37,488 nucleotides of DNA from Bacillota bacterium (GCA_023391955.1 JAEWAA010000274.1:1-37488), one strand, 5' to 3'; shown: positions 8,304-16,287, counted from the first letter of the stretch. Notes: generated by a model not told the origin, from the letters alone. A program made the numbers and translations.

Positions 8304-9005
8304 ATGATGCAATATACCCGCACTGTGGAAGGACGTTTCCTCAAGAGGCCCAACCGGTTTATCGCCGTGGTGGAGATCGGCGGCACCGAGGAAACGGTGC
8401 ATGTGAAGAATACAGGACGCTGTGCCGAACTGCTGGTGCCCGGCGCCCGGGTGGTGCTGGAGCAGGCTGCGCCCGGCGCTCCAAGGCGTACGGCCTACTC
8501 CCTAATCGCCGTGTACAAAGGGGAACTGCTGATCAATATGGATTCCCAGGCCCCCAACCGGGTGGTGCTGGAGGCAGCTTTGTCCGGCCAATTGGACAGT
8601 GTGGCGGGAGAACCGCTTGCTGCGGTCCGGCCGGAGATGCGCTTCGGGGGTTCCCGGTTTGACCTGTATTGGGAAACCGTCAGTGGAGTGAAGGCTTTTA
8701 TGGAGGTAAAGGGGGTGACCCTGGAGCAGGACGGTATTGTCCGTTTTCCCGATGCGCCTACTGTCCGCGGTACCCGTCATGTGCTGGAAATGGTGGAGGC
8801 GGTGAAGGCGGGCTACCGGGGGCATCTATTGTTCCTGATCCAAATGAACGGCGTCAGTCGCTTCGAGCCCAATGCGGTGATGGACCCGGCCTTTGCCCAG
8901 GCGCTGAGGGTGGCCGCAGACTCCGGGGTGCAGGTGCTGGCCTACGATACATGGGTGACGCCGGATTCCATGGTGCTGGGCAAGCCGGTGGAGGTTGTGC
9001 TGTAG
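8304..9005 (+). CDS. sfsA: SfsA (sugar fermentation stimulation protein homologue)
   Basis: The product has the SfsA layout: an N-terminal OB-like part (EGRFLKRPNRFIAVVEI, HVKNTGRCAELLVPGA) and a C-terminal nuclease-like fold (RFGGSRFDLY, AFMEVKGVTLEQDGIVRFPDAPTVRGTRH). E. coli SfsA was described as a DNA-binding regulator of maltose genes; the fold suggests nuclease activity, so the true role is open. GTG at 8301 and ATG at 8304 and 8307 are consecutive codons. With AAGGA at 8293-8297, the ATGs have the better spacing, and 8304 is used here. The length of 233 residues matches the family. The neighbours give no pathway hint. Confidence 0.9.
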   Translation: MMQYTRTVEGRFLKRPNRFIAVVEIGGTEETVHVKNTGRCAELLVPGARVVLEQAAPGAPRRTAYSLIAVYKGELLINMDSQAPNRVVLEAALSGQLDSVAGEPLAAVRPEMRFGGSRFDLYWETVSGVKAFMEVKGVTLEQDGIVRFPDAPTVRGTRHVLEMVEAVKAGYRGHLLFLIQMNGVSRFEPNAVMDPAFAQALRVAADSGVQVLAYDTWVTPDSMVLGKPVEVVL

Positions 9006-9143
9006 CAGGCAGACGGGCTTCTTCTCCGGCATCTTCTGAAGCCTCTGCATCCCGCTGCATCCGCTTGTACTCCTCCTTGGGCTGTGGCACAATATTCCAT
9101 AGAACCTTAGATTGGGCCAAGGGCCACAGGAGCGTGAGCTTAG

Positions 9144-9689
9144 ATGAGTGTGTATCTGTTTTCCGCCAATAATATCCGGGGTGTGCAAGTCCCGCTGGAA
9201 AGCTACGAGGGCAAGGTGCTGCTGATTGTCAATACGGCCAGCCGCTGCGGCTTTACACCCCAGTACAGCGACCTGCAGAAGCTTTACGAAACCTACTATG
9301 ACCGGGGTTTTGTCATCCTGGGATTCCCCTGCAACCAGTTCGGGGAGCAGGAGCCCGGAGAGAATGAGGAGGTGCATACCTTCTGCCAGATCAATTACGG
9401 CGTCACCTTCCCGTTGTTCGAGAAGCTGGAGGTGAAGGGGCCGGGCAAACATCCGCTGTTCGCCTATCTGACGAAAACCGCCCCGTTCCAGGGCTTCGAC
9501 CAGTCCCAGCCCACCGGCAAGCTGCTGCATAATATGTTTGCGGAGAAAATGCCGGAGGAGCTGCATAACGATGAAATCAAATGGAACTTCACCAAGTTCC
9601 TCATTGACCGCCAAGGCCGTGTGGTAACCCGGTATGAATCGCCGGTGGACCCGCTGGAGATCGGGCCGGATATAGAGAAGCTGTTATAG
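9144..9689 (+). CDS. Glutathione peroxidase family thiol peroxidase
   Basis: A 181-residue thioredoxin-fold peroxidase. The peroxidatic Cys35 sits in NTASRCGFTPQY, followed by the family motif GFPCNQFGEQEPG with Gln65, and the Trp of the active site in IKWNFTKFLID. Cys replaces the selenocysteine of animal enzymes, as is usual in bacteria. Such proteins in Gram-positive bacteria generally use thioredoxin or bacillithiol systems, not glutathione (family knowledge). The ATG at 9144 has AGGAG about 11 bases upstream, which is rather far. A possible promoter is TTGTAC (9065-9070), 17 bases, CACAAT (9088-9093). A strong terminator follows within 11 bases of the stop. Confidence 0.92.
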   Translation: MSVYLFSANNIRGVQVPLESYEGKVLLIVNTASRCGFTPQYSDLQKLYETYYDRGFVILGFPCNQFGEQEPGENEEVHTFCQINYGVTFPLFEKLEVKGPGKHPLFAYLTKTAPFQGFDQSQPTGKLLHNMFAEKMPEELHNDEIKWNFTKFLIDRQGRVVTRYESPVDPLEIGPDIEKLL

Positions 9690-9699
9690 GAACAGGAAG

Positions 9700-9727
9700 G
9701 ACCTGCCGGAGACGGCGGGTCTTTCTT
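9700..9727 (+). terminator. Terminator or attenuator between the peroxidase gene and glpK
   Basis: Nine-base stem GACCTGCCG (9700-9708) and CGGCGGGTC (9713-9721), GAGA tetraloop, then TTTCTT. It ends only 22 bases before the glpK start, leaving no room for a promoter between them. Confidence 0.8.
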
Positions 9728-9749
9728 GAAGAAACGGAGGATAAGAAGA

Positions 9750-11252
9750 GTGGCGGCAAAAGGGGAGCATTACATTCTGGCCATTGATCAGGGCACAACC
9801 AGCACCAGAGCAATTCTCTTCGATAAGAAGGGCAGGGCGGCATATACCGCGCAGAAGGAGTTTCCCCAATATTTCCCGAGGCCGGGCTGGGTGGAGCAGA
9901 ATGCGGATGAAATCTGGATATCGGTGCTGGCGGCAGTGGGCGCCGTGCTGACAGAGAACCGCATCGATCCCGTGCGGGTCGATGCCATCGGCATTTCCAA
10001 CCAGCGGGAGACCCCGGTGGTTTGGGACAAGGCGTCCGGCATGCCAGTGCATCATGCCATTGTCTGGCAATCCCGGCAGTCCGCCGGAATCTGCAGCAGG
10101 CTGAAGGACGAGGGGCTGGAGGAGCGGTTCAAGAAGAAAACGGGTCTTTTGCTGGACGCATATTTCTCCGGGACGAAGATCAAGTGGCTGCTGGATGAGG
10201 TGGAGGGCGTGCGGGAGAAGGCGGAGCGCGGGGAGCTGCTTTTCGGCACCATCGACACCTGGCTGGTCTGGAAGCTCACCGGCGGCCGGGTTCATGTCAC
10301 CGACCCGTCCAATGCCTCCCGGACGCTGCTGTACAATATCCACGAGGAGCGCTGGGATGAAGAGCTGCTGGATATCCTGGGGATTCCTGCCTCTATGCTG
10401 CCAGAGGTCCGCTCCTCCTCCGAGGTGTATGGGGCAACGGCGGGGTACCACTTCTTCGGCAGGGAGGTGCCTATTGCCGGAGTTGCGGGAGACCAGCAGG
10501 CCGCCTTGTTCGGACAGGCCTGCTTCACGCCCGGTATGGCCAAGAATACCTACGGCACCGGCTGCTTTGTCTTGAAGTCCACCGGGCAGCAGGCGGTGGA
10601 ATCGGCCCGGGGCCTTTTGACCACCATCGCCTGGCAGGTGGACGGCGTAACCGAATACGCCCTGGAGGGCAGTGTATTCGTCGCCGGCTCTGCCGTACAA
10701 TGGCTGCGTGACGGGCTGCGCATGTTCAAACGCTCAGGGGACAGCGAGGCTTATGCCCGCCGGGTGGCTTCCACCGAAGGGGTGTATGTAGTGCCTGCGT
10801 TTGTGGGACTGGGCACCCCTTATTGGGACAGCGAGGTGCGGGGCGCCGTTTTTGGACTGACCCGGGGCACGTCCAAGGAGCATTTTATAAGGGCGGTGCT
10901 GGAGGCTCTGGCTTACCAGACCCGGGATGTGCTGGACGCTATGGAGGCGGATTCGGGCATCCAGCTGTCGGCGCTGCGGGTGGATGGAGGAGCGGTGGAG
11001 AACCGCTTCCTCATGCAGTTCCAAAGCGACATGCTGGGCGTTCCCGTGGAGCGCTCCGCCGTCCGGGAAACCACCGCCCTGGGGGCGGCGTTCCTGGCGG
11101 GTCTGGCCGTGGGCTTCTGGACGGACCGGGAGGAGCTGGCCCGCCTGTGGGCGGTCAAAGAGGTGTACCAGCCCGCCATGGAGCCCGTCCGCCGGGAGGA
11201 GCTGTACACCGGCTGGCAGAAGGCAGTGCGGGCTGCCATGGCTTTTAAATAA
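9750..11252 (+). CDS. glpK: Glycerol kinase
   Basis: An FGGY-family kinase that makes sn-glycerol 3-phosphate from glycerol and ATP in the cytoplasm. The N-terminus ILAIDQGTTSTRAILFD, the segment SNQRETPVVWDK, and TYGTGCFVLKSTG and RVDGGAVENRFLMQFQSDML are hallmarks of GlpK. The likely start is the GTG at 9750, nine bases after GGAGG (9736-9740), giving 500 residues, the normal length. The TTG at 9726 would lie in the tail of the preceding terminator. GlpK is alone here: no glpF, glpD or glpP is in the window. Its expression must come from read-through or a promoter inside the peroxidase gene, which raises the possibility of antitermination control as known for Bacillus glp genes. Confidence 0.95.
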   Translation: MAAKGEHYILAIDQGTTSTRAILFDKKGRAAYTAQKEFPQYFPRPGWVEQNADEIWISVLAAVGAVLTENRIDPVRVDAIGISNQRETPVVWDKASGMPVHHAIVWQSRQSAGICSRLKDEGLEERFKKKTGLLLDAYFSGTKIKWLLDEVEGVREKAERGELLFGTIDTWLVWKLTGGRVHVTDPSNASRTLLYNIHEERWDEELLDILGIPASMLPEVRSSSEVYGATAGYHFFGREVPIAGVAGDQQAALFGQACFTPGMAKNTYGTGCFVLKSTGQQAVESARGLLTTIAWQVDGVTEYALEGSVFVAGSAVQWLRDGLRMFKRSGDSEAYARRVASTEGVYVVPAFVGLGTPYWDSEVRGAVFGLTRGTSKEHFIRAVLEALAYQTRDVLDAMEADSGIQLSALRVDGGAVENRFLMQFQSDMLGVPVERSAVRETTALGAAFLAGLAVGFWTDREELARLWAVKEVYQPAMEPVRREELYTGWQKAVRAAMAFK

Positions 11253-11268
11253 TGGATGCTCAAGTGCC

Positions 11269-11979
11269 TTAAGGCTGAAGCAGGGCGCGGATAGAAGCGT
11301 CCACCAGACGGGTGGTCTGGGGGAAGAAGTAAACACGTTCGCCGTCATCCTGGAGGGGGAAGGAGAATGCCAACGGACCGCCAGTATAAAACACCATCTG
11401 ATAGGCTACCGGATCCTGCCCCTTATTCTGCGGTGTGTAACGCTCCACGTCCTGGCCGATCTCCAGCAGGCGGATAAACTGCTCCTTCTCTGCACCCTGA
11501 AGCGTTCGGAGCGGCTTGGTATCCTGGCTCCGGTATAGCTCAATACGCTCGACCTTGTCCTTAGCAATACCCCCGTAATGCAGTTGGGGCAGCTGAGAGG
11601 GTTCCTCCCCGGCGTATAGCCGGTACCCGCCTGCTTTCTCCGGGTCACGGACTGCAATCAGCTGAGTTGGTTTGAAGCCCTTGATTGGGTAAAGCTTTGT
11701 TCCGACAGGAAGAAGGGCGGCGTCTCCGTTCTGGATGTTGTAGCCGGGGTTGGTCACTACACCGAACAGCATAAATTCGGTCTTGCCCATTTCCTTGTCC
11801 GACACATCCTCCGGATTGGCGGGAACGGCGTTATGTAAGACACTGTAATATTGGCCGTCCAGCATCACAAAATCTACCCAGTCAATGGCGGCATTGCCGT
11901 GGATATTATCCCGCCCTGTTCCGGTGCATCCGGCCAGGAGCAAGCATACAGCGATTAGCAGTACCCAATGAATTCTCAG
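11269..11979 (-). CDS. Predicted lipoprotein of unknown function
   Basis: A 236-residue product with a typical lipoprotein signal: hydrophobic VLLIAVCLLLAGC with the lipobox Cys at 18. The mature part has no motif I recognise; it contains a few repeated short hydrophobic strands and looks like a soluble extracytoplasmic domain. The start needs comment. A full AGGAGG Shine-Dalgarno is present, and the only start-like codon at proper spacing (eight bases) is CTG at 11979. The GTG at 11988 overlaps the Shine-Dalgarno itself and would be unusual. It is convergent with glpK with a 16-base gap and no clear terminator between them. It is close to, but divergent from, glnS. Confidence 0.75.
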   Translation of the reverse strand: MRIHWVLLIAVCLLLAGCTGTGRDNIHGNAAIDWVDFVMLDGQYYSVLHNAVPANPEDVSDKEMGKTEFMLFGVVTNPGYNIQNGDAALLPVGTKLYPIKGFKPTQLIAVRDPEKAGGYRLYAGEEPSQLPQLHYGGIAKDKVERIELYRSQDTKPLRTLQGAEKEQFIRLLEIGQDVERYTPQNKGQDPVAYQMVFYTGGPLAFSFPLQDDGERVYFFPQTTRLVDASIRALLQP

Positions 11980-12067
11980 GGGAATCACCTCCTGCTTTTG
12001 TAGACGGAAGAAGCGAACAATATGTTACATGGCCGTACCCTTCTATATATTCCCTGACAAATTTGTG

Positions 12068-12073
12068 TATAAT
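12068..12073 (+). promoter_or_regulatory. -10 box of the glnS promoter
   Basis: A consensus TATAAT 52 bases before the glnS ATG. No good -35 is seen at 16-18 bases upstream (the region is ATATAT-like). Confidence 0.5.
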
Positions 12074-12124
12074 AGAACAAACGTAAAAAGTGGACATTAT
12101 CAACCCGTATGAAAAGAGGTTCCT

Positions 12125-13792
12125 ATGGAGAGCAAAAGCGCCGCATCCAATTTTATCAAAACCATTATGATGGACGACCTCAAGGAAGGCCGCGTCACCA
12201 GCATCAAGACCCGGTTTCCGCCTGAGCCCAACGGCTATCTGCATATCGGGCATGCCCGGGCAATCACTATCAATTTCGAGCTGGCCGACGAGTTCGGCGG
12301 CAAAACCAACCTGCGTTTTGACGACACCAACCCGGTGAAGGAGGACGTGGAATTCGTCAAGTCCATCCAGGAGGACATCAAGTGGCTGGGCTTCGAGTGG
12401 GACGGGCTGCATTTTGCTTCGGATTATTTCGAGGAGATGTACAACCGGGCCTTGGTCCTGATCCAAAAAGGCTTAGCCTACGTGGACGACCAATCGGCGG
12501 ACGCCATCCGCGAAACCCGCGGCACGCTGACCCAGCCGGGCACCGAAAGCCCCTTCCGCAACCGTACCGTAGAGGAAAACCTGGACCTGTTCACCCGTAT
12601 GCGGGCCGGCGAGTTCAAGGACGGCGAACGGGTGCTGCGGGCCAAAATCGATATGGCCTCCCCCAATATCAATATGCGGGACCCGGTGATTTTCCGGATT
12701 TCCCATACCCATCACCATAACACCGGCGACAAGTGGTGCATCTATCCCATGTACGCCTATGCCCATCCCCTGGAGGATTCCATCGAGGGTGTGACGCATT
12801 CCCTGTGCTCCCTGGAGTTTGAGGACCAGCGGCCCTTCTATGACTGGGTCATCCGGGAAACGGAGATGCCCCATGTATCCCGCCAGTATGAGTTCGGCAA
12901 GCTGAAGATCGCCGGCACCATCATGGGCAAGCGCTACATCAAACGCCTGGTGGAAACCGGTGTGCTGGACGGCTGGAACGACCCCCGGGTGTTCACCATC
13001 AGCGGCATGCGCCGCCGGGGCTTTACTCCGGAGGGGATTAAGTCCTTTATCCGCGAAGCCGGTGTGTCCAAGAGCAACGGCACTGTCGATCCGCGGATGC
13101 TGGAGCACTTCATCCGCGAGGATCTGAAGCTGAAGGCGCCGCGGACCATGGGTGTGCTGAAGCCTCTGAAGGTGGTTATCACCAACTATCCCGAAGGCCA
13201 GGTGGAAATGCTGGATGCTGAAGTCAATGCCGAGGTGCCGGAGATGGGCATGCGCAAGATCCCCTTCTCCCGGGAAATCTACATCGAGCAGGATGACTTT
13301 ATGGAGAACCCTGTGCCCAAGTATCACCGGCTGTTCCCCGGCAATGAGGTGCGGCTGAAGCATGCGTACTTCATCAAGTGCGAGGAAGTGGTAAAGGACG
13401 AGGCGGGCAATGTGGTGGAGCTGCGCTGCACCTATGATCCGGAAACCAAGTCCGGCACCGGCTTTACCGGCCGCAAGGTGAAGGGCACCATTCACTGGGT
13501 AGAAGCCACCACCGCCATTCCCGTGGAATTCCGGCTCTACGACCAGCTGGTAGCCGAAAAAACCGACGAGGAAGAAGAGGAAGAGGGCGGGGACGATCTG
13601 TTGTCCGGCATCAACCCCAAGTCTTTGGAGATTGTACAGGGCTTCATTGATCCCGGCATCAAGGATGTGCAGCCGGAGGACAAGTTCCAGTTCTTCCGCC
13701 ACGGCTACTTCTGCGTGGATTCCCAGAACTCCACACCGGACAAGCCGGTCTTCAACCTGACCGTATCGCTTAAGAGCTCCTTCAGTGTATAA
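12125..13792 (+). CDS. glnS: Glutaminyl-tRNA synthetase
   Basis: Class Ic aminoacyl-tRNA synthetase, 555 residues, charging tRNA-Gln with glutamine. The HIGH-type signature PEPNGYLHIGH is at 33-43 and RFDDTNP at about 61-67. The C-terminal anticodon-binding beta-barrels align by eye with the E. coli enzyme (VKGVIHWV-like VKGTIHWV, PVEFRLYDQL, INPKSLEIVQGF, FFRHGYFCVDS). Two features differ: the KMSKS-like loop reads IMGKR (Met267-Gly268-Lys269) where E. coli has MSK, and an acidic run DEEEEEEGGDD lies near 480-492. Most Bacillota make Gln-tRNA through GatCAB, so a proteobacterial-type GlnRS is notable. The ATG follows AAGAGGT by five bases. A strong terminator ends the unit. Confidence 0.95.
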   Translation: MESKSAASNFIKTIMMDDLKEGRVTSIKTRFPPEPNGYLHIGHARAITINFELADEFGGKTNLRFDDTNPVKEDVEFVKSIQEDIKWLGFEWDGLHFASDYFEEMYNRALVLIQKGLAYVDDQSADAIRETRGTLTQPGTESPFRNRTVEENLDLFTRMRAGEFKDGERVLRAKIDMASPNINMRDPVIFRISHTHHHNTGDKWCIYPMYAYAHPLEDSIEGVTHSLCSLEFEDQRPFYDWVIRETEMPHVSRQYEFGKLKIAGTIMGKRYIKRLVETGVLDGWNDPRVFTISGMRRRGFTPEGIKSFIREAGVSKSNGTVDPRMLEHFIREDLKLKAPRTMGVLKPLKVVITNYPEGQVEMLDAEVNAEVPEMGMRKIPFSREIYIEQDDFMENPVPKYHRLFPGNEVRLKHAYFIKCEEVVKDEAGNVVELRCTYDPETKSGTGFTGRKVKGTIHWVEATTAIPVEFRLYDQLVAEKTDEEEEEEGGDDLLSGINPKSLEIVQGFIDPGIKDVQPEDKFQFFRHGYFCVDSQNSTPDKPVFNLTVSLKSSFSV

Positions 13793-13807
13793 ATGTTAAC
13801 CTTCCAG

Positions 13808-13846
13808 GCTTCACCTGAGCATATATGTTCAGGTGAAGCTTTTTTT
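13808..13846 (+). terminator. rho-independent terminator of glnS
   Basis: Eleven-base perfect stem GCTTCACCTGA (13808-13818) and its complement (13829-13839), ten-base loop, then seven T. Confidence 0.92.
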
Positions 13847-13980
13847 GATGCTTATGGGACAGCAGGTTTACGAGTCCAAGCATCAAAATACCAGGCGGTA
13901 CATACAGTAGGAAGACAAAGGCGGAAGAAAATTCCCTTCCGGCAATTGGATTTATATAAATAATAAAGGTGGTTCGGACC

Positions 13981-14646
13981 ATGAGTGCTTGGACGAAATA
14001 CAGTCCCATTTTTGAAAGCGATGCATATGATCCGGAGATTCTATCCCAGTCCGCGTGGCGTGGACACCGGAAATTTGCCTATGACCTTGTGCGCAATCTC
14101 CAGCCTCAAACCATCGTAGAGCTAGGCACACACTATGGGGCTTCATTTTTCAGCATGTGCCAGGCCGTGAAGGATGGAAAACTGGACAGCAAATGCTACG
14201 CGGTGGATACCTGGACGGGTGACCAGCATACCGGGGCGTACACCAATTCAGCTTATAAAGCAGTGAAAAAGGTTACGGAGGCGGCCTTTCCGGAAACTGC
14301 TGTGATGCTCCAAATGACCTTTGATGAAGCGCTAAATGATTTTGCGGATGAAAGCATCGATCTTCTGCATATTGATGGTTTTCATACCTACGAAGCGGTA
14401 AAACACGATTATGAAACATGGCTTCCCAAGCTGGCGCCAAACGGAGTTGTTCTGTTCCACGACATTGAGGCACGTTATGTAGGCTTTGGTGTTTACCGGT
14501 TTTGGGATGAACTCATTGTCCAGCATCCCGCAGTGAAATTTGAGCATTACCATGGACTGGGCGTTCTGCTTCCCAAAGGAATAGACGAAAGGCTTCTATC
14601 GCTGCTGGCCGGGTGGAATGTGAATAAAATCAGCTATATCAGCTGA
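13981..14646 (+). CDS. Class I SAM-dependent methyltransferase (Methyltransf_24-like)
   Basis: A 221-residue product. Motif I VELGTHYGAS is at 46-55 and the acidic loop CYAVDTWTGD at 72-81. LLHIDGFHTYEAVKHDYETW (128-147) and GGVVLFHDI-like NGVVLFHDIEAR are typical of the Methyltransf_24 group, which includes O-methyltransferases acting on small molecules and sugars in natural-product and glycan pathways. The substrate is unknown and the neighbours do not help. The ATG at 13981 follows AAAGGTGG by eight bases; an earlier in-frame GTG overlaps this ribosome binding site and is rejected. The gene is flanked by terminators on both sides, so it is a single-gene unit. Confidence 0.85.
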   Translation: MSAWTKYSPIFESDAYDPEILSQSAWRGHRKFAYDLVRNLQPQTIVELGTHYGASFFSMCQAVKDGKLDSKCYAVDTWTGDQHTGAYTNSAYKAVKKVTEAAFPETAVMLQMTFDEALNDFADESIDLLHIDGFHTYEAVKHDYETWLPKLAPNGVVLFHDIEARYVGFGVYRFWDELIVQHPAVKFEHYHGLGVLLPKGIDERLLSLLAGWNVNKISYIS

Positions 14647-14654
14647 ATACACAA

Positions 14655-14687
14655 AGAAGAAGCTCTACCTCGGGTAGGGCTTCTTCT
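14655..14687. terminator. Bidirectional terminator between the methyltransferase gene and tlp
   Basis: Fifteen-base stem AGAAGAAGCTCTACC (14655-14669) and its near-perfect complement (14673-14687), with a three-base loop. Flanking T-tracts are short in both directions, but the location between convergent genes fits. Confidence 0.75.
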
Positions 14688-14702
14688 ATATATTCGGTCT
14701 TC

Positions 14703-14927
14703 CTACTCCAGCGAATTGCTGGCTTCGTCCTTGACCTCACTGCGGAAGCCTTCGATGCTTTTTTTGCGGCGTTGGTTTTTCTCCTGGATGCTGCTGCGTT
14801 CCTCGTCGCTGATTTCAGAGGAGAACTCGTTTAGATACTCCTCCGCCTCATGCAGGTTCTTCTGGGTATTTTGGATACTCTGCTGCAGATGCTCCACGTT
14901 GTCCGCCCGGTTATCCGGCTTTGCCAT
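14703..14927 (-). CDS. tlp: Small acid-soluble spore protein Tlp
   Basis: A 74-residue, highly charged protein with the Tlp signature: MAKPDNRADNVEHLQQSIQN at the start, then a helical NLHEAEEYL segment and the conserved EKNQRRKKSIEGFRSEVKDE. Tlp is made in the forespore in Bacillus and packed in the spore core; its exact job is unclear. The start has AAGGAGG seven bases upstream. In Bacillus, tlp is under sigma-G; I looked for a sigma-G type promoter upstream and found nothing convincing. The gene supports an endospore-forming host. Confidence 0.9.
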   Translation of the reverse strand: MAKPDNRADNVEHLQQSIQNTQKNLHEAEEYLNEFSSEISDEERSSIQEKNQRRKKSIEGFRSEVKDEASNSLE

Positions 14928-15298
14928 GTGAATCGCCTCCTTAAAGGGAATACGCCTGACTCGGCGCTACCGGATAGCTTGATCGGCCGGAGGGATTCTT
15001 ATGCGTTAGGTACCGCGGAGCGGATTTTTTCGGTATATCCATATTCCACTTTCCGCCACCTCTTTATTTTGCGGTTTGGCTCGGGTATACTAATCGTATT
15101 CACAACCGGAGGTGGTACTCATGGCAATCAGAGATTGCCGGATTGGAAAAGCCTCATGCAAAGCCTGATAGGAGGCGAACCTTTGCATGGGTGGGCCGGC
15201 TTTATATGTGTCGCCTGAATACGCAATGATCGTTTTCTAATAATGGCTTTGCACCTTATTTGCTTTCATTGAATCTCAAAAATAAGGGGCTGAAGTCC
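14928..15298. other. Intergenic region with two ribosome-binding-site-led micro-ORFs
   Basis: No long gene fits here. Two very short plus-strand frames have good Shine-Dalgarno sites: 15121-15168 (15 residues, MAIRDCRIGKASCKA, behind GGAGGTGG) and 15187-15240 (17 residues, MGGPALYVSPEYAMIVF, behind AGGAGG). A TATACT box at 15086-15091 lies before the first. They could be a leader of the FusB-like gene, remnants, or chance. The SD of the FusB-like gene (AAGGGG) is just downstream. Confidence 0.3.
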
Positions 15299-15952
15299 AT
15301 GTGCGGACCATTTATTAGAAACTACCAATATAACGTGATTAAGAATCAAGCCGATTCGGTGCTGCGTGCCATTCGGACAGTGGGAGACCCCAAGGTCCTG
15401 GAATCCGTCCGTTTGACGGCCATCGCCAAGGTGGAGGAGCTGTTCTCGGATGTGAGAGACGACCGGAAAACCATGCTCGATTCTATCGCCAACCTGAAGA
15501 CGGCGGAGGATTTCCACACATATATCCAGGCGCTGGAGCCGTATATGCTGGAATTTCCCCGCATCACCGAGAAGCAGATCCAGAAGCTGTTCCCCAAGAA
15601 CAAGAAGCTGAAGCTGCCTGACCTGGAGCAGACCGATTGGCGGTATGTGACATATCTGAGCTGGACCGATATTTCCACCAACAAAATGTTCCTCGTGTAC
15701 CATAACGGGGAGCAGTTCGTCGGCGTAGAGGGCCGGTTTACGGTCACCAACAAAAAAAGCTACTGCTTCGCGTGCAACCGGTTCGAAGAGTTGGTCCTGT
15801 TTTCGGCCATCTCCAAAAAAAGACCCGCTCACGCTTTGCCCGACTATTACAAGTCCGTCGGTAACTACATCTGCATGAACGGCCACACCTGCAATAAGAA
15901 CATCACCGATGTTTCCACCTTGGAGGCGTTTATCGGATCCGTTTTGGGTTAA
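15299..15952 (+). CDS. FusB/FusC-family EF-G-binding protein (zinc finger)
   Basis: A 217-residue product close to the 213-residue length of staphylococcal FusB. The N-terminal half is helical (four-helix bundle in the family). The C-terminal half has a treble-clef zinc site with Cys156-x2-Cys159 (CFAC) and Cys192-x5-Cys198 (CMNGHTC), plus LSWTDISTNKMFLVY. FusB proteins bind elongation factor G and help it leave the ribosome, giving fusidic acid resistance in staphylococci; chromosomal homologues in spore formers may have a housekeeping role in translation. A TTG 13 codons earlier is in frame, but ATG 15299 gives the family start MCGPFIRNYQ and has AAGGGG nine bases upstream. A terminator follows. 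Confidence 0.88.
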   Translation: MCGPFIRNYQYNVIKNQADSVLRAIRTVGDPKVLESVRLTAIAKVEELFSDVRDDRKTMLDSIANLKTAEDFHTYIQALEPYMLEFPRITEKQIQKLFPKNKKLKLPDLEQTDWRYVTYLSWTDISTNKMFLVYHNGEQFVGVEGRFTVTNKKSYCFACNRFEELVLFSAISKKRPAHALPDYYKSVGNYICMNGHTCNKNITDVSTLEAFIGSVLG

Positions 15953-15974
15953 AAACCTTATAAGATTACAGACG

Positions 15975-15998
15975 AGGCGGCTTCGGCTGCCTTTTTTT
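15975..15998 (+). terminator. rho-independent terminator of the FusB-like gene
   Basis: Seven-base stem AGGCGGC (15975-15981) and GCTGCCT (15986-15992), TTCG tetraloop, then seven T. Confidence 0.9.
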
Positions 15999-16040
15999 GT
16001 TGCCGCAGCGTCATTTTATTGCGTAATTTTATGTTTGGAG

Positions 16041-16225
16041 TTAACGGACATAGATTCCTCTTTCGTACTGGACGGGCGGCTCAACTTTGCGGTCAACGGT
16101 CCGTACGGCATGAAGCGCCCAATAAGGGTCGTCCAGCATACCACGCCCGACGGCGGCAAGATCGGCCTCTTCATTGGCCAGCGCTGCTTCCGCGATGAGG
16201 GGATCCTCCAACACGCCGACCGCTG
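16041..16225 (-). pseudogene. 3' remnant of an NADPH dehydrogenase (NamA/YqjM old yellow enzyme) gene
   Basis: Read on the minus strand, about 60 codons ending at the TAA at 16041-16043 encode EEADLAAVGRGMLDDPYWAL, a linker, then VEPPVQYERG. This closely resembles the C-terminus of YqjM/NamA proteins (ADLVxLGRxLLRxPYW ... PVQYERGW). The rest of the roughly 340-residue enzyme, including the FMN barrel, is absent: upstream the frame runs into a terminator hairpin at 16256-16287 and then repeat array R2. No ribosome binding site or start precedes the homologous part. It is therefore a truncated leftover, not a gene. Confidence 0.75.
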
Positions 16226-16255
16226 CTTGGGCATGATTTCCTTGAAAAAAACAGT

Positions 16256-16287
16256 AAAAACGGCCGGCTCCCAGGGGGCCGGCCGTT
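16256..16287 (-). terminator. Strong rho-independent terminator (minus strand)
   Basis: Ten-base perfect arms AACGGCCGGC (16259-16268) and GCCGGCCGTT (16278-16287) with a nine-base loop; on the minus strand followed by TTTTTAC and further T runs. The nearest upstream gene on that strand is the GNAT gene, 400 bases away, with array R2 between. Confidence 0.8.

Noticed and set aside
9726..9749. TTG start of GlpK at 9726
   Set aside because: It lies in the T-tract of a terminator and has no ribosome binding site; GTG 9750 has GGAGG nine bases upstream and gives the usual length.
12473..13702. Long minus-strand open frame inside glnS
   Set aside because: It is the antisense of a strongly conserved synthetase and its translation shows no family motif; the same holds for the other long antisense frames in nupN, nupO and the pectate lyase.
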